NCBI RefSeq assembly: GCF_023015985.1
Contig: NZ_JALKAO010000004.1
Span: forward strand, 124,001-188,000
Origin: Marivita sp. S6314
GTDB lineage: Bacteria > Pseudomonadota > Alphaproteobacteria > Rhodobacterales > Rhodobacteraceae
Length of the DNA stretch: 64,000 bases
Direction of reading: 5' to 3'
Shown here: piece by piece, positions 44,066-53,120 of the stretch
How positions within the stretch are numbered: the stretch's first letter is position 1
How the letters are laid out: every line of letters begins with the position of its first letter
Position numbers and translations under genes: made by a program
Notes under the pieces: generated by a model
What the model saw: only the letters and a program-made list of their open reading frames with translations
Databases searched by the model: none
What the model was told of the DNA's origin: nothing

Positions 44066-45484
44066 TCAGGTTCCGCAGAACGTGGCGCGTACGACTTCGG
44101 AGTCTGTCGGCGGGCGGCGCAGGTCTTCGGTGTCCGGTGAGGGGCGATAGGGATCTGCGTAAGCGGCCATCAAGCGCTGGAACGGGCCGTCATCCCCCTC
44201 GGTCGCGGCTGTGATCATTGCCTCAATCCGGTGATTGCGCGGGATCAGCACCGGATTGGCCGCCTCCATGACTGCAATCGGGTTGTCTTCGTCGTCGATC
44301 CGCGCCTTCCATGTGTCCGCCCAGACGTCAAATTCCATCGGATCCAAAAAGTGATCCCGCGCCGTGCCGTCGATCAGGCCTCGGAACGTGTTGGTGAAAT
44401 CGGCCTTCGCGGATTCCATCGCGCCGAGCAAATCGCTGATCAGTTTTGCATCTTCGGGCTTGGGGTCTGCCAGTCCGATTTTTGCCCCGAAGCGTTTGAG
44501 CCATTCGGCGCGGATCATCTCTGGCATCTTGTGGATTTGTGCGGTGAACGGTTCTACTGCGGCTTCCGGGTCGGGCATCAGGGGGAGGAGGGCCGTCGCC
44601 AGTTGGGCCATGTTCCAGACGATGATGTCGGCCTGCGCGGCATAGCTGTACCGCCCATAGCGGTCGATGGACGAAAACACCGTCTCAGGATGGTAGCTGT
44701 CCATGAAGGCGCAGGGACCGTAATCAATGGTTTCGCCTGCGATGCTGCAATTGTCGGTGTTCATGACGCCGTGGATGAACCCGATGCTCAGCCAGTGCGC
44801 GACAAGCGCCGCCTGTTTGCGCATCACCGCATCCAGAAACAGCGCCGGGTCGGTGGCGTCGGGGGTGTGGCGGGCAACCGCGTAATCAAAAAGCGTTTGA
44901 AGCGCCTGCGTGTCGCCGCGCGCGGCAAAGACCTGGAAGGTGCCGACGCGGATGTGGCTTTGTGCAACGCGCGTCAGCACTGCTCCGGGTAGCGGGCGTT
45001 CGCGGATCACCGCCTCGCCGGTGCGCACGGCGGCCAAAGCGCGGGTGGTTGGGACGCCAAGCGCGTGCATGGCTTCGCTGACCACGTATTCCCGCAGAAC
45101 CGGGCCAAGCCATGCGCGCCCGTCGCCCATGCGGGAAAACGGCGTCTGGCCTGATCCCTTGAGCTGGATATCCCAGCGTATGCCATCCGCGCCAATGGTT
45201 TCACCCAAAAGGACCGCGCGCCCATCGCCAAGCTGGGGATTGTACTGGCCGAACTGGTGACCCGCGTAAAGCTGCGCCAAGGGGCTTGCCCCGTTTGGCA
45301 CCATGTTGCCGGCAAAGATGGCGGCCATGTCGGGATCATCCAGCCCGTCGATGCCAAGCTCGCGCGCCAAGTCGGTGTTGAACGCAATCAGCGATGGGTC
45401 TTTGACAGGGGTGGGTTTGACCCGGGCAAAGAAACCTTCGGGCAGGGTGGCGTAGCTGTTGTCGAACGGGATGTGTAAAGTCAT
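44066..45484 (-). CDS. selO: SelO/YdiU family protein adenylyltransferase
   Basis: A 472-residue pseudokinase-fold protein. Members transfer AMP to Ser, Thr and Tyr residues of proteins in redox homeostasis. Family blocks are LAQLYAGHQFGQYNPQLGDG near residue 70, QLKGSGQTPFSRMGDGRA with the flipped-nucleotide Lys, HGVMNTDNCSIAG and YGPCAFMD with the metal-binding residues. The C-terminus ends TFCGT, so the redox-active Cys (a Sec in animals) is kept. It is a single gene on its strand. Confidence 0.93.
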   Translation of the reverse strand: MTLHIPFDNSYATLPEGFFARVKPTPVKDPSLIAFNTDLARELGIDGLDDPDMAAIFAGNMVPNGASPLAQLYAGHQFGQYNPQLGDGRAVLLGETIGADGIRWDIQLKGSGQTPFSRMGDGRAWLGPVLREYVVSEAMHALGVPTTRALAAVRTGEAVIRERPLPGAVLTRVAQSHIRVGTFQVFAARGDTQALQTLFDYAVARHTPDATDPALFLDAVMRKQAALVAHWLSIGFIHGVMNTDNCSIAGETIDYGPCAFMDSYHPETVFSSIDRYGRYSYAAQADIIVWNMAQLATALLPLMPDPEAAVEPFTAQIHKMPEMIRAEWLKRFGAKIGLADPKPEDAKLISDLLGAMESAKADFTNTFRGLIDGTARDHFLDPMEFDVWADTWKARIDDEDNPIAVMEAANPVLIPRNHRIEAMITAATEGDDGPFQRLMAAYADPYRPSPDTEDLRRPPTDSEVVRATFCGT

Positions 45485-45532
45485 GCCGCTGATATAGGTG
45501 TTGAGGGGCGCGCGTGCCAGTGACGTGTCGGT

Positions 45533-45979
45533 CTACAACACGCGCGACATCAGCACGTAGTCGTCCCGCGATTGGAACCGGGCGCGTGCATAGAATTTGT
45601 GAAGCGTGTCGTCAGACCGCTTGGCCTCAAGATGCAAGGCGCGGATGCCGCCCTCTTTCAGCGCTTTGGCCAGCCCGTCCAGTGCCTCGCTGCCCATGCC
45701 CCGGTTGCGCACGGCGCTGCGGATGAAAAGCTCGTCCACCATGGCGTCCAGACCGCCAAATTCGACCGACCAGCCAAAGGACACCACGACATAGCCCACC
45801 GGCGCGCGGCGCGGGCCAATCAGCCAGACAGCCCCGTGCGGGCTGCCTTCCAAGAGCGGAAGGATCGCGTTTTGCTGGTGCTCTTCGGTTGTGTCGAACC
45901 CTTGATGGGCGTGAAACGACGCCACCAGCGGCAGGAGTTTTGGCAGGTCTTCCGCGGTGGCCAGGTGTAGCGATCTCAT
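45533..45979 (-). CDS. GNAT-family N-acetyltransferase
   Basis: A 148-residue acetyltransferase. The acetyl-CoA loop is VRNRGMGSEALDGL, following the IRSAV strand, and a C-terminal HKFYARARFQSRDDYVLM fits the last strands. The substrate is unknown. The ATG overlaps the nucleoside hydrolase stop by four bases, so the pair is coupled. Confidence 0.85.
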   Translation of the reverse strand: MRSLHLATAEDLPKLLPLVASFHAHQGFDTTEEHQQNAILPLLEGSPHGAVWLIGPRRAPVGYVVVSFGWSVEFGGLDAMVDELFIRSAVRNRGMGSEALDGLAKALKEGGIRALHLEAKRSDDTLHKFYARARFQSRDDYVLMSRVL

Positions 45980-46917
45980 AGTCGGGCCAGACGCTCTGTG
46001 AGCAGAGCAAAGAACCCGTCGGCGTCGATGTCCCCGATGAAGGTCGCGTTGGCCGGGCGGTCCGTCACGCCCCACCAGTCGGCGACGGTCATGCCAAGGG
46101 TCAGGTCCGACGCGGTTTCGATCTCGACATTGATGTGACGCCCGGTGAACAGATCGGGGTTGATCAGGTACGCTGTCACGCAGGGGTCGTGCAGGGGCGC
46201 GCCATCGCTGCCATATTTCTCCTTGTCGAACCGTTCGAAGAAATCCGTCATTTCGGCCACGGCCTCACCCACCGGTGTGCCGATGGCGCGGAACGCGTCA
46301 TTGCGGGGCGGGGTGACCAGCGCTTTGTGGGTGACATCCAGCGGCATCACGGTGATCGGTGCGCCGCAGGCAAACACGATCTTGGCGGCTTCGGGATCGA
46401 CATAGATGTTGAACTCGGCTGCCGGTGTGATGTTGCCCACTTCGAAATAGGCCCCACCCATCAACACGATTTCCTGAATGCGGTCCGCGATGTCCGGCGC
46501 GCGTTCCAGCGCGGTGGCGATATTGGTCAGCGGGCCGAGCGGGCACAGCGTCACGGTGCCCGGTGCCTCGGTGCGCAGCGTGTCGATGATGAAATCGACC
46601 GCGTGCTGATCCTGCAGCGGCATGGTCGGGTCGGGCAGGGTGGGGCCGTCCAGCCCGGTTTTGCCATGCACATGTTCGGCGGTGACCAGCTTGCGCGCCA
46701 AAGGTGCATCACATCCCGAGAACACCTTTGTGTCCGGCTTGCTTGCCAGTTCACAGACAATGCGCGCGTTTTTCTCTGTCAAAGGCAGCGGCACATTGCC
46801 CGCAACCGCCGTGATCCCAAGCACGTCCATGTCCTCGGGCGAGGCCAAGGCCAGCAGGATTGCCACCGCATCGTCTTGTCCGGGGTCTGTGTCGATGATG
46901 ATCTTGCGCGGTGCCAT
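45976..46917 (-). CDS. Inosine-uridine preferring nucleoside hydrolase family protein
   Basis: A 313-residue ribohydrolase that splits nucleosides into base and ribose. The calcium-binding DTDPGQDDA cluster is at the N-terminus, followed by GNVPLPLTEKNAR, the LCPLGPLTNIA block and AEFNIYVDPEAA. The start MAPRKIII has AGGAG seven bases upstream. It is coupled to an acetyltransferase gene and divergent from zwf. Confidence 0.9.
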   Translation of the reverse strand: MAPRKIIIDTDPGQDDAVAILLALASPEDMDVLGITAVAGNVPLPLTEKNARIVCELASKPDTKVFSGCDAPLARKLVTAEHVHGKTGLDGPTLPDPTMPLQDQHAVDFIIDTLRTEAPGTVTLCPLGPLTNIATALERAPDIADRIQEIVLMGGAYFEVGNITPAAEFNIYVDPEAAKIVFACGAPITVMPLDVTHKALVTPPRNDAFRAIGTPVGEAVAEMTDFFERFDKEKYGSDGAPLHDPCVTAYLINPDLFTGRHINVEIETASDLTLGMTVADWWGVTDRPANATFIGDIDADGFFALLTERLARL

Positions 46918-47000
46918 GGTCGTCTCCTGTCGTTGCGGAGGTGGTGACATGGGACCACCGCAGGTTCAAGCGGGATCATATGCGCGGGCGAGGCTTTGCC

Positions 47001-47031
47001 GTTGCGACGTGCAACGCAATTGCACGGCAAC
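47001..47031. promoter_or_regulatory. Long interrupted palindrome between nucleoside hydrolase and zwf
   Basis: GTTGC-ga-CGTGCAA and TTGCACG-GCAAC form two nested dyads around a 5-bp centre. It lies 84 bp upstream of the nucleoside hydrolase start. It could be an operator for that gene. Confidence 0.4.
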
Positions 47032-47084
47032 ACAGGCATGGTAGTCTGGGGCCTTCAGGTGCGAAATCAGTTTACATTATCTGC

Positions 47085-47096
47085 GTTAGCGCTAAC
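47085..47096 (+). promoter_or_regulatory. LacI-type operator upstream of zwf-pgl-pgi
   Basis: GTTAGCGCTAAC is a perfect 12-bp palindrome centred on CG, the hallmark of LacI-family operators. It ends 37 bp before the zwf start, a position suited to repression. A nearly identical site lies upstream of eno. Confidence 0.7.
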
Positions 47097-47133
47097 AAAG
47101 CGCCAAACGAATTAGAATCGGAAGGCCTTCCCT

Positions 47134-48588
47134 ATGGTGTCCCGCGTTATTCCCGTTGAGCCCTTTGACCTGGTTATCTTTGGCGGAACCGGCGATCTGG
47201 CCCGTCGCAAGATCCTGCCGGGGTTGTTCCGACGGTTCTGTGCCGGTCAGATGCCCGAAGGATCACAGATCATCGGCGCGGCGCGCTCTGACATGGACGA
47301 TGCCGGGTACCGGAAAGTGGTGGCCGACGCGGTTGGGGAATTTGGCGGTGGGCGCGACTGTGAAAGCGGCACGCTGGACGCGTTTCTGAACACCATCCAC
47401 TACGTCACCACGGACGCCATGGGAGACGGCGGCTGGGAAACGCTGAACGGCAAGATGCGTGATGGGCATGTGCGGGCGTTCTACTTTTCGGTTGGGCCGT
47501 CGCTCTTCGGGCACCTGGCGGAACGGTTGCATCGGTTTGGGCTGGCCACGCCGGACAGCCGCATCGTGGTTGAAAAACCCTTTGGTCACGATCTGGAAAC
47601 CGCCAAGGCGCTGAACGCCACACTGGCCGAGCATTTTGATGAAACCCAGATATACCGGATCGACCATTATCTGGGCAAAGAAACCGTGCAGAACCTGATG
47701 GCCGTCCGGTTTGGCAATATGCTGTTCGAGCCTTTGTGGAATTCGCAATATGTCGATCACATCCAGATCACGGTGGCGGAAACCGTGGGTGTCGGGGGGC
47801 GCGGCGGGTATTACGACAAGTCCGGCGCGATGCGGGACATGGTTCAGAACCATTTGATGCAGCTGTTGTGCCTGATCGCGATGGAGCCACCGGCAAAGTT
47901 TGATCCGGACGCAGTACGGGATGAAAAGCTCAAGGTGATCCGCGCGCTGGAGCCGGTGGACTGGCACCATATCGTGCGTGGGCAATACGCGGCGACAGAG
48001 GATGAACCGGGTTACCGCGACGATGTCGAAAACCCCAAATCGCGGACCGAGAGTTTTGTGGCGATGAAGTGCCATATCTCGAACTGGCGCTGGGCGGGCA
48101 CGCCGTTTTACCTGCGCACCGGCAAGCGGCTCAAGGCGCGTGCGTCCGAGATTGCGGTGGTGTTCAAGGATGCGCCCCATTCGATCTTTGGCGCGGATGC
48201 GGGACGGCATCGCAACGTGCTGGCCATCCGCTTGCAGCCCAATGAAGGCATGACGCTGGATGTGACAATCAAGGAACCGGGTCCGGGCGGGATGCGCCTT
48301 TTGGATGTGCCTTTGGACATGAGCTTTGCCGATGCGTTGGGGCCGGATGCCGAAGAAGCGCCGGATGCGTATGAGCGACTGATCATGGACGTGATCCGGG
48401 GCAACCAGACGCTGTTCATGCGCGGTGACGAGGTCGAGGCCGCCTGGGCGTGGACCGATCCCTTGATCGAAGGCTGGCAGACGCGCAATGATGTGCCCAA
48501 GGTCTATGACGCCGGAAGCTCTGGCCCCGAAGATGCATTGATGCTGATGCACCGGGACGGACGCAAGTGGCGGGAGATCAAGGCATGA
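47134..48588 (+). CDS. zwf: Glucose-6-phosphate 1-dehydrogenase
   Basis: A 484-residue enzyme that feeds glucose 6-phosphate into the Entner-Doudoroff and pentose phosphate routes. The cofactor loop is VIFGGTGDLARRKIL, and the active site RIDHYLGKE contains the catalytic His. It is the first gene of zwf-pgl-pgi; its stop overlaps pgl (ATGA). The palindromic operator upstream suggests sugar-dependent control. Confidence 0.97.
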   Translation: MVSRVIPVEPFDLVIFGGTGDLARRKILPGLFRRFCAGQMPEGSQIIGAARSDMDDAGYRKVVADAVGEFGGGRDCESGTLDAFLNTIHYVTTDAMGDGGWETLNGKMRDGHVRAFYFSVGPSLFGHLAERLHRFGLATPDSRIVVEKPFGHDLETAKALNATLAEHFDETQIYRIDHYLGKETVQNLMAVRFGNMLFEPLWNSQYVDHIQITVAETVGVGGRGGYYDKSGAMRDMVQNHLMQLLCLIAMEPPAKFDPDAVRDEKLKVIRALEPVDWHHIVRGQYAATEDEPGYRDDVENPKSRTESFVAMKCHISNWRWAGTPFYLRTGKRLKARASEIAVVFKDAPHSIFGADAGRHRNVLAIRLQPNEGMTLDVTIKEPGPGGMRLLDVPLDMSFADALGPDAEEAPDAYERLIMDVIRGNQTLFMRGDEVEAAWAWTDPLIEGWQTRNDVPKVYDAGSSGPEDALMLMHRDGRKWREIKA

Positions 48589-49262
48589 GTTACGACTTCC
48601 AATCCTATCCCGACCGGGAAATGCTGGCGATTGATCTGGCCAACAAGCTGGCTGGTGATCTGCGCAGCATCCTGCGGCATGAAGAGCGTGTGGTTCTGGC
48701 GGTACCGGGCGGCACGTCTCCGGGACCTGTCTTTGACGACCTGTGCGCGGCTGATCTGGATTGGTCGCGCGTGGATGTGATGCTGACCGATGAACGCTGG
48801 GTGCCCGAAGACAGCGAACGGTCCAATACGCGGCTGATCCGTGAGCGGCTGCTGGTGAACCGGGCCGCCGACGCGCGGTTGCTGCCGCTTTACGTGCCCG
48901 CCCATGAACCCGAAGAGGTGCTGGCCGAGATCGAAGCGCAGATTGCCAACGAACTTCCCTTGGCGGTGGTGCTGCTGGGGATGGGCGCGGACATGCATAC
49001 CGCGTCGATTTTCCCGGGGGCAGATCAGTTGACCACTGCCTTGGCACCGGATGCCCCGATCCTTGTGCCAATGCGCGCGCCCGGCGCGCCCGAGCCGCGC
49101 ATCACGCTGAGCGCGCGTGTCTTGAACGAGGCGATCCGCAAGCACGTTTTGATCTACGGCACGGACAAACGCATCGCGTTGGAGCAGGCCATGCATCTGC
49201 CGCCGGAAGATGCGCCAATCAAAGCCGTGATCAGCGGCGCAATTGTGCATTGGGCGGAGTAA
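48585..49262 (+). CDS. pgl: 6-phosphogluconolactonase
   Basis: A 225-residue enzyme that hydrolyses the lactone made by Zwf. Markers are [16 protein letters not shown] near the N-terminus, [15 protein letters not shown] and [16 protein letters not shown]. The start ATG overlaps the zwf stop. pgi follows after 4 bp. Confidence 0.95.
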   Translation: MSYDFQSYPDREMLAIDLANKLAGDLRSILRHEERVVLAVPGGTSPGPVFDDLCAADLDWSRVDVMLTDERWVPEDSERSNTRLIRERLLVNRAADARLLPLYVPAHEPEEVLAEIEAQIANELPLAVVLLGMGADMHTASIFPGADQLTTALAPDAPILVPMRAPGAPEPRITLSARVLNEAIRKHVLIYGTDKRIALEQAMHLPPEDAPIKAVISGAIVHWAE

Positions 49263-49266
49263 AGAC

Positions 49267-50850
49267 ATGTGGACAGACCTGAAAACCGCGGCTGAGGCCG
49301 CCACAACCCGTTCGATCATGGACCTGTTCCAGGCAGACCCAGATCGCGCAGAGACATTCAGCCTGGCAGCATTTGACATGCTGTTCGACTATTCCAAAAC
49401 CCAGATTGATGCGGCGTCGCTGGAGGTGCTGCTTGGCCTTGCAAAAGACGCAGGTGTCGCCGAACGGCGCGATGCGATGTTTGCAGGCGCGCGGATCAAC
49501 GAAACCGAAGATCGCGCCGTGTTGCACACCGCGCTGCGCAATCTGGATGGCGATGCTGTTCTTGTGGACGGTCAGGACGTGATGCCCGATGTGCTGGACA
49601 CGCTGGCGCGGATGGAGACGCTGGCGGGCGAGGTGCGTGCCTCTGACGTGACCGATGTGGTGAATATCGGGATCGGTGGGTCGGACCTTGGCCCTGCGAT
49701 GGCGTATCTGGCTTTGGCCCCCTATTGCGACGGGCCGCGCTGCCATTTCGTATCGAACGTGGATGCTGCGGATATCGCGGATACGTTGCGCGGATGTGAT
49801 CCGGAAAAGACGTTGTTCATCGTGGCGTCCAAGACCTTTACCACCATTGAAACCATGACCAACGCGCGCACCGCGCGGGCGTGGTTGCAGGACAACGGGG
49901 TGTCCACAGACGGGCGCTTTATCGCGCTGTCGTCCAATGCAGACGCGGCGGCGGAGTGGGGGATCCCGTCCGAACGTGTGCTTGGGTTCGAAGACTGGGT
50001 CGGCGGGCGTTATTCGATGTGGGGTCCGATTGGCCTGTCGCTGATGATCGCCATCGGGGCGGAGGGCTTCAAAGCCTTCCTGCGCGGCGGTCAGGCCATG
50101 GATCGGAATTTCCAGTCCGCAGACCTGTATGAAAACATGCCGGTGCTGTTGGCACTGGTGGGCATCTGGCACAATCAGGGGCTAGGTCACGCCACCCGAG
50201 CGGTGCTGCCTTATGACAACCGGCTGTCGCGCTTGCCCGCCTATCTGCAACAGCTTGAAATGGAATCGAACGGCAAGTCGGTTGCGATGGACGGCACGGC
50301 CTTGCCGGTCAATTCCGGGCCGGTGGTCTGGGGGGAACCCGGCACCAACGGCCAGCACGCGTTTTACCAGTTGATCCATCAGGGCACGCGCGTTGTGCCG
50401 TGCGAATTTATCGTGGCCGCCGAAGGGCATGAGAGCGATCTGCGACATCACCACGAGCTTTTGATCGCCAATTGTCTGGCGCAATCCGAAGCGCTGATGC
50501 GGGGGCGGTCGCTGGACGAGGCGCGGGTAATCATGGCGGCCAAGGGGCTGACGGGTGACGAACTGGACCGGCAGGCCCGCCATCGGGTGTTCCCGGGCAA
50601 CCGTCCGTCCACAACGCTGATGGTGCCGAAAGTCACGCCCGAGGTGCTGGGCCAGATCATTGCGCTCTATGAACACCGGGTGTTTGTCGAAGGGGTGATC
50701 CTGGGGATCAATTCCTTCGATCAATGGGGTGTTGAGCTTGGCAAGGAGCTGGCGACATCGCTTGGGCCGCTTGTCAGCGGTGATGCACCGGCGGATGGCA
50801 AGGACCCTAGCACCCAAGGCCTGCTGGCCTATGTGAAGCGTTATTCCTGA
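49267..50850 (+). CDS. pgi: Glucose-6-phosphate isomerase
   Basis: A 527-residue enzyme that interconverts glucose 6-phosphate and fructose 6-phosphate. Markers are [31 protein letters not shown], the [19 protein letters not shown] signature and the C-terminal [13 protein letters not shown] with the catalytic Lys. It completes the zwf-pgl-pgi operon. Its last 10 bp overlap the convergent thioesterase gene. Confidence 0.97.
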   Translation: MWTDLKTAAEAATTRSIMDLFQADPDRAETFSLAAFDMLFDYSKTQIDAASLEVLLGLAKDAGVAERRDAMFAGARINETEDRAVLHTALRNLDGDAVLVDGQDVMPDVLDTLARMETLAGEVRASDVTDVVNIGIGGSDLGPAMAYLALAPYCDGPRCHFVSNVDAADIADTLRGCDPEKTLFIVASKTFTTIETMTNARTARAWLQDNGVSTDGRFIALSSNADAAAEWGIPSERVLGFEDWVGGRYSMWGPIGLSLMIAIGAEGFKAFLRGGQAMDRNFQSADLYENMPVLLALVGIWHNQGLGHATRAVLPYDNRLSRLPAYLQQLEMESNGKSVAMDGTALPVNSGPVVWGEPGTNGQHAFYQLIHQGTRVVPCEFIVAAEGHESDLRHHHELLIANCLAQSEALMRGRSLDEARVIMAAKGLTGDELDRQARHRVFPGNRPSTTLMVPKVTPEVLGQIIALYEHRVFVEGVILGINSFDQWGVELGKELATSLGPLVSGDAPADGKDPSTQGLLAYVKRYS

Positions 50851-51329
50851 GCGACGGGCACGCCGTCGACAGTGTGAAAATGTGCCTTCAACGGCTCGGG
50901 CAACGGGAAACGGCCAGAGCCATCGGGTTGCAACAACACGATTACACAGGTGAAGGCGGCGCGCTTGGTGCCGCCTGACCAGATTTCCTGGTGCATGGTG
51001 AAGCTGGTGTTCCGATAGGCGATTGTCTTGGAGACGATGACGTAATCCTCGTCCGCGCGCATTTCCTGCAACCACTCCATTTCGCCATGCCGGATGACGA
51101 TGCGTGGTTCAACGGCCGCGTTCTTGTAGGCGGACAGGTTGATTTGCTTGAAGTAACTCACCCGCGCGGTTTCGAACCAAATCAGGTAGGCCACGTTGTT
51201 GACGTGGTTCAGCGGGTCAAGCTCGGAAAACCGAACGCGGTCGGCGAGGGCCAGCGGCCAGATCTCTGGCAAGCCGGCGGCGCGTTGTTCCGCGTCAGAG
51301 AGCGGCGTGAGGTAGGGGATCTGTGTCAT
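50841..51329 (-). CDS. Hot-dog fold acyl-CoA thioesterase family protein
   Basis: A 162-residue single-domain hot-dog protein. The active-site region [20 protein letters not shown] matches 4-hydroxybenzoyl-CoA thioesterase and related enzymes, with the Asp of the catalytic motif retained. The substrate is unknown. It starts 12 bp beyond the stop of the DUF985 gene and converges on pgi. Confidence 0.87.
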   Translation of the reverse strand: MTQIPYLTPLSDAEQRAAGLPEIWPLALADRVRFSELDPLNHVNNVAYLIWFETARVSYFKQINLSAYKNAAVEPRIVIRHGEMEWLQEMRADEDYVIVSKTIAYRNTSFTMHQEIWSGGTKRAAFTCVIVLLQPDGSGRFPLPEPLKAHFHTVDGVPVAQE

Positions 51330-51341
51330 GGCGCATGGGTG

Positions 51342-51776
51342 TCAATCCGCGCGGGGAATGTCAAACCCTGGCGGTGCCAACTCGAACCCTTCGAATTGAA
51401 ACGCTGGGCTCACCGTGCAGCCCACCAGCGTCCAATCGCCCGTTGACCGTGCCGCCTGCCAGTGGTGGCTTGGAACGATGATCTGCGGCGATTGTCCGGC
51501 AAAGATGTTGGGTCCCAATTCCTGATCTGTTGCCGGGCCAGTCGCTGAGGCGGCCAGTGACAAGATCAATGGTGCGCCTGCGTAGTAGTGCCAGATCTCG
51601 GCAGCATCGACGCGGTGCCAATGGCTGTGTTCCCCGGCGCACAGCAGGAAATAGATGCAGGTGCCAGCGGGTCGGCCTGGACCGTCGGCGCTCCATGTCT
51701 GACGGTAATGCCCACCTTCGGGATGCGGTTTCAGATCGAGATGCCGGATGATGTCACCGGCGGATTGTAATGTCAT
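51342..51776 (-). CDS. Cupin domain protein, DUF985 family
   Basis: A 144-residue cupin. The family start LDLKPHPEGGHYRQTW is followed by CAGEHSHWHRVDAAEIWHYY, with the His pairs expected to bind a metal, and IVPSHHWQAAR. No enzyme activity is established for the family. It is probably co-transcribed with the thioesterase gene. Confidence 0.85.
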   Translation of the reverse strand: MTLQSAGDIIRHLDLKPHPEGGHYRQTWSADGPGRPAGTCIYFLLCAGEHSHWHRVDAAEIWHYYAGAPLILSLAASATGPATDQELGPNIFAGQSPQIIVPSHHWQAARSTGDWTLVGCTVSPAFQFEGFELAPPGFDIPRAD

Positions 51777-51830
51777 TTCATATACCTGCCTGTTTGTGCG
51801 TCGCGCAACGCCCGCGCCGTTGGGTCTTCG

Positions 51831-51845
51831 TTAAGGCCAGCTTTG
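51831..51845 (+). promoter_or_regulatory. Weak CtrA-like box upstream of the endolysin gene
   Basis: TTAA-N7-TTTG matches six of eight positions of the CtrA consensus TTAA-N7-TTAA and lies 34 bp before the endolysin start. On its own this is weak. It is recorded because CtrA controls gene-transfer-agent lysis genes in Rhodobacter and a better box precedes comEC. Confidence 0.25.
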
Positions 51846-51879
51846 CAGTGTTTGGCCAGCAGGGCAATCGGAGGTGGAC

Positions 51880-52503
51880 ATGGGACGGTCGGACCAGAGC
51901 GTGCGGCAGATCGCACAGGACATCGTGCGCCGCGAAGGGGGATATGTGAATGACCCCGATGATCGGGGCGGGGCCACCAACTATGGCGTGACGATTCACA
52001 CGATGCGCCGGTTGGGGCTGGATCTGACGGGCGATGGCGCTGTGACATCTGCGGATGTGCGCCGCCTGACCGCAGCGCAGGCGACCGACATTTTTGTCGA
52101 GCATTATTTCACCCGCCCGCGGATTTCCGAACTTCCGGTCGATCTGCACGCCACGGTTTTTGACATGTATGTCAATGCGGGGCGCAACGCGGTCACGATC
52201 CTGCAACGTCTGTTGATCAAGATGGGATTTGTCGTGCGGGTCGATGGCATCATCGGTCCCAAAACGATTGCGGCAACGGCGCGGGCCATGGCCGCAGCGC
52301 CGGATCATCTTGTTGACGCCTACGGGATTGAACGGCGGACCTATTACTTTGCGCTGGCAGACCGCCGCCCGAGCAATCGCAAATATGCCCGCACGCGGGC
52401 TGGCGGCAAGGGGGGCTGGATCACCCGTGCGGAAAGCTTCATCGCCCGCCGATATCACATGAGCCAAGTGGCATTCGAACAAAGGACAGCAGCATGGGAT
52501 TGA
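51880..52503 (+). CDS. Peptidoglycan hydrolase (GH108 type), GTA-type endolysin
   Basis: A 207-residue lysozyme-like enzyme. The catalytic Glu lies in REGGYVNDPDDRGGATNYGV, the signature of the GH108 N-acetylmuramidase family, and a C-terminal peptidoglycan-binding-like segment follows (VRVDGIIGPKTIAATARA). GGAGG lies five bases before the ATG. It overlaps the holin gene by 10 bp. In Rhodobacter capsulatus the gene-transfer-agent endolysin and holin form such a pair away from the structural cluster. No phage structural genes are present here. Confidence 0.87.
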   Translation: MGRSDQSVRQIAQDIVRREGGYVNDPDDRGGATNYGVTIHTMRRLGLDLTGDGAVTSADVRRLTAAQATDIFVEHYFTRPRISELPVDLHATVFDMYVNAGRNAVTILQRLLIKMGFVVRVDGIIGPKTIAATARAMAAAPDHLVDAYGIERRTYYFALADRRPSNRKYARTRAGGKGGWITRAESFIARRYHMSQVAFEQRTAAWD

Positions 52504-53036
52504 TTGAACAGGTGTTTTCCCTGGTCTTCGGCTCGGGCCGCAACGCGATCAAGGAAACAGCAGAGGTGTTCCGCCCCAATGCCGAGGCGCAGGCGGAACG
52601 TGATCACGGATTGCACAGCGCGGCGCTGCGGCAGTTCGGGATCGAGTTTCTGACTTCCCGGCGCGGGGGGTTTGACCGATTCATGGACGGTCTGAACCGG
52701 GTGCCCCGTCCGGCGTTGGCGCTGGGCACGCTGGGCCTGTTCGTGGCGGCGATGGTTGATCCTGTCTGGTTTGCGGCGCGCATGGCGGGCATTGCCCTTG
52801 TGCCAGAGCCCTTGTGGTGGTTGCTGGGAGCGATTGTCAGCTTTTACTTCGGTGCCCGGCATCAGGCCAAAGGGCAGGATTTCCAGCGCGATCTGACGGC
52901 CCGGATGGGTGCCGCGCTGCCGGAGGTGTTGCGCCAGATCGAGACGGTTGAAACGTCAACCCCCGAACCCGCCACGGTTCAGACCGAAGGCAATGCCGCA
53001 CTTGATGAGTGGGCGGCGCGTCGTCGCGACGGATAG
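52494..53036 (+). CDS. Holin of the gene-transfer-agent release type
   Basis: A 180-residue membrane protein with two to three hydrophobic helices (PALALGTLGLFVAAMVDPVW, then GIALVPEPLWWLLGAIVSFY) and a charged C-terminus. The N-terminal EVFRPNAEAQAERDHGL segment and the helix pattern match the '3TM holin for gene-transfer release' family. It would let the endolysin reach the wall so that GTA particles escape. ccmF follows 84 bp downstream. Confidence 0.87.
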   Translation: MGLIEQVFSLVFGSGRNAIKETAEVFRPNAEAQAERDHGLHSAALRQFGIEFLTSRRGGFDRFMDGLNRVPRPALALGTLGLFVAAMVDPVWFAARMAGIALVPEPLWWLLGAIVSFYFGARHQAKGQDFQRDLTARMGAALPEVLRQIETVETSTPEPATVQTEGNAALDEWAARRRDG

Positions 53037-53120
53037 CCCTGCGGTCGTTGCGACAATGTGAACCGATATCCAAGCCAAATGTTATTGGTCGCCAGACCTG
53101 CGACGCCTATACTGATCGAC

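Noticed and set aside
47263-49071. A 602-codon open frame on the minus strand
   Set aside because: It is the shadow of zwf and pgl, both unmistakable, and its translation is rich in Arg, His and Pro.
51880-53036. Prophage remnant
   Set aside because: There are only endolysin and holin genes, with no integrase, att repeats, capsid or tail genes. The family match is to gene-transfer-agent release proteins.
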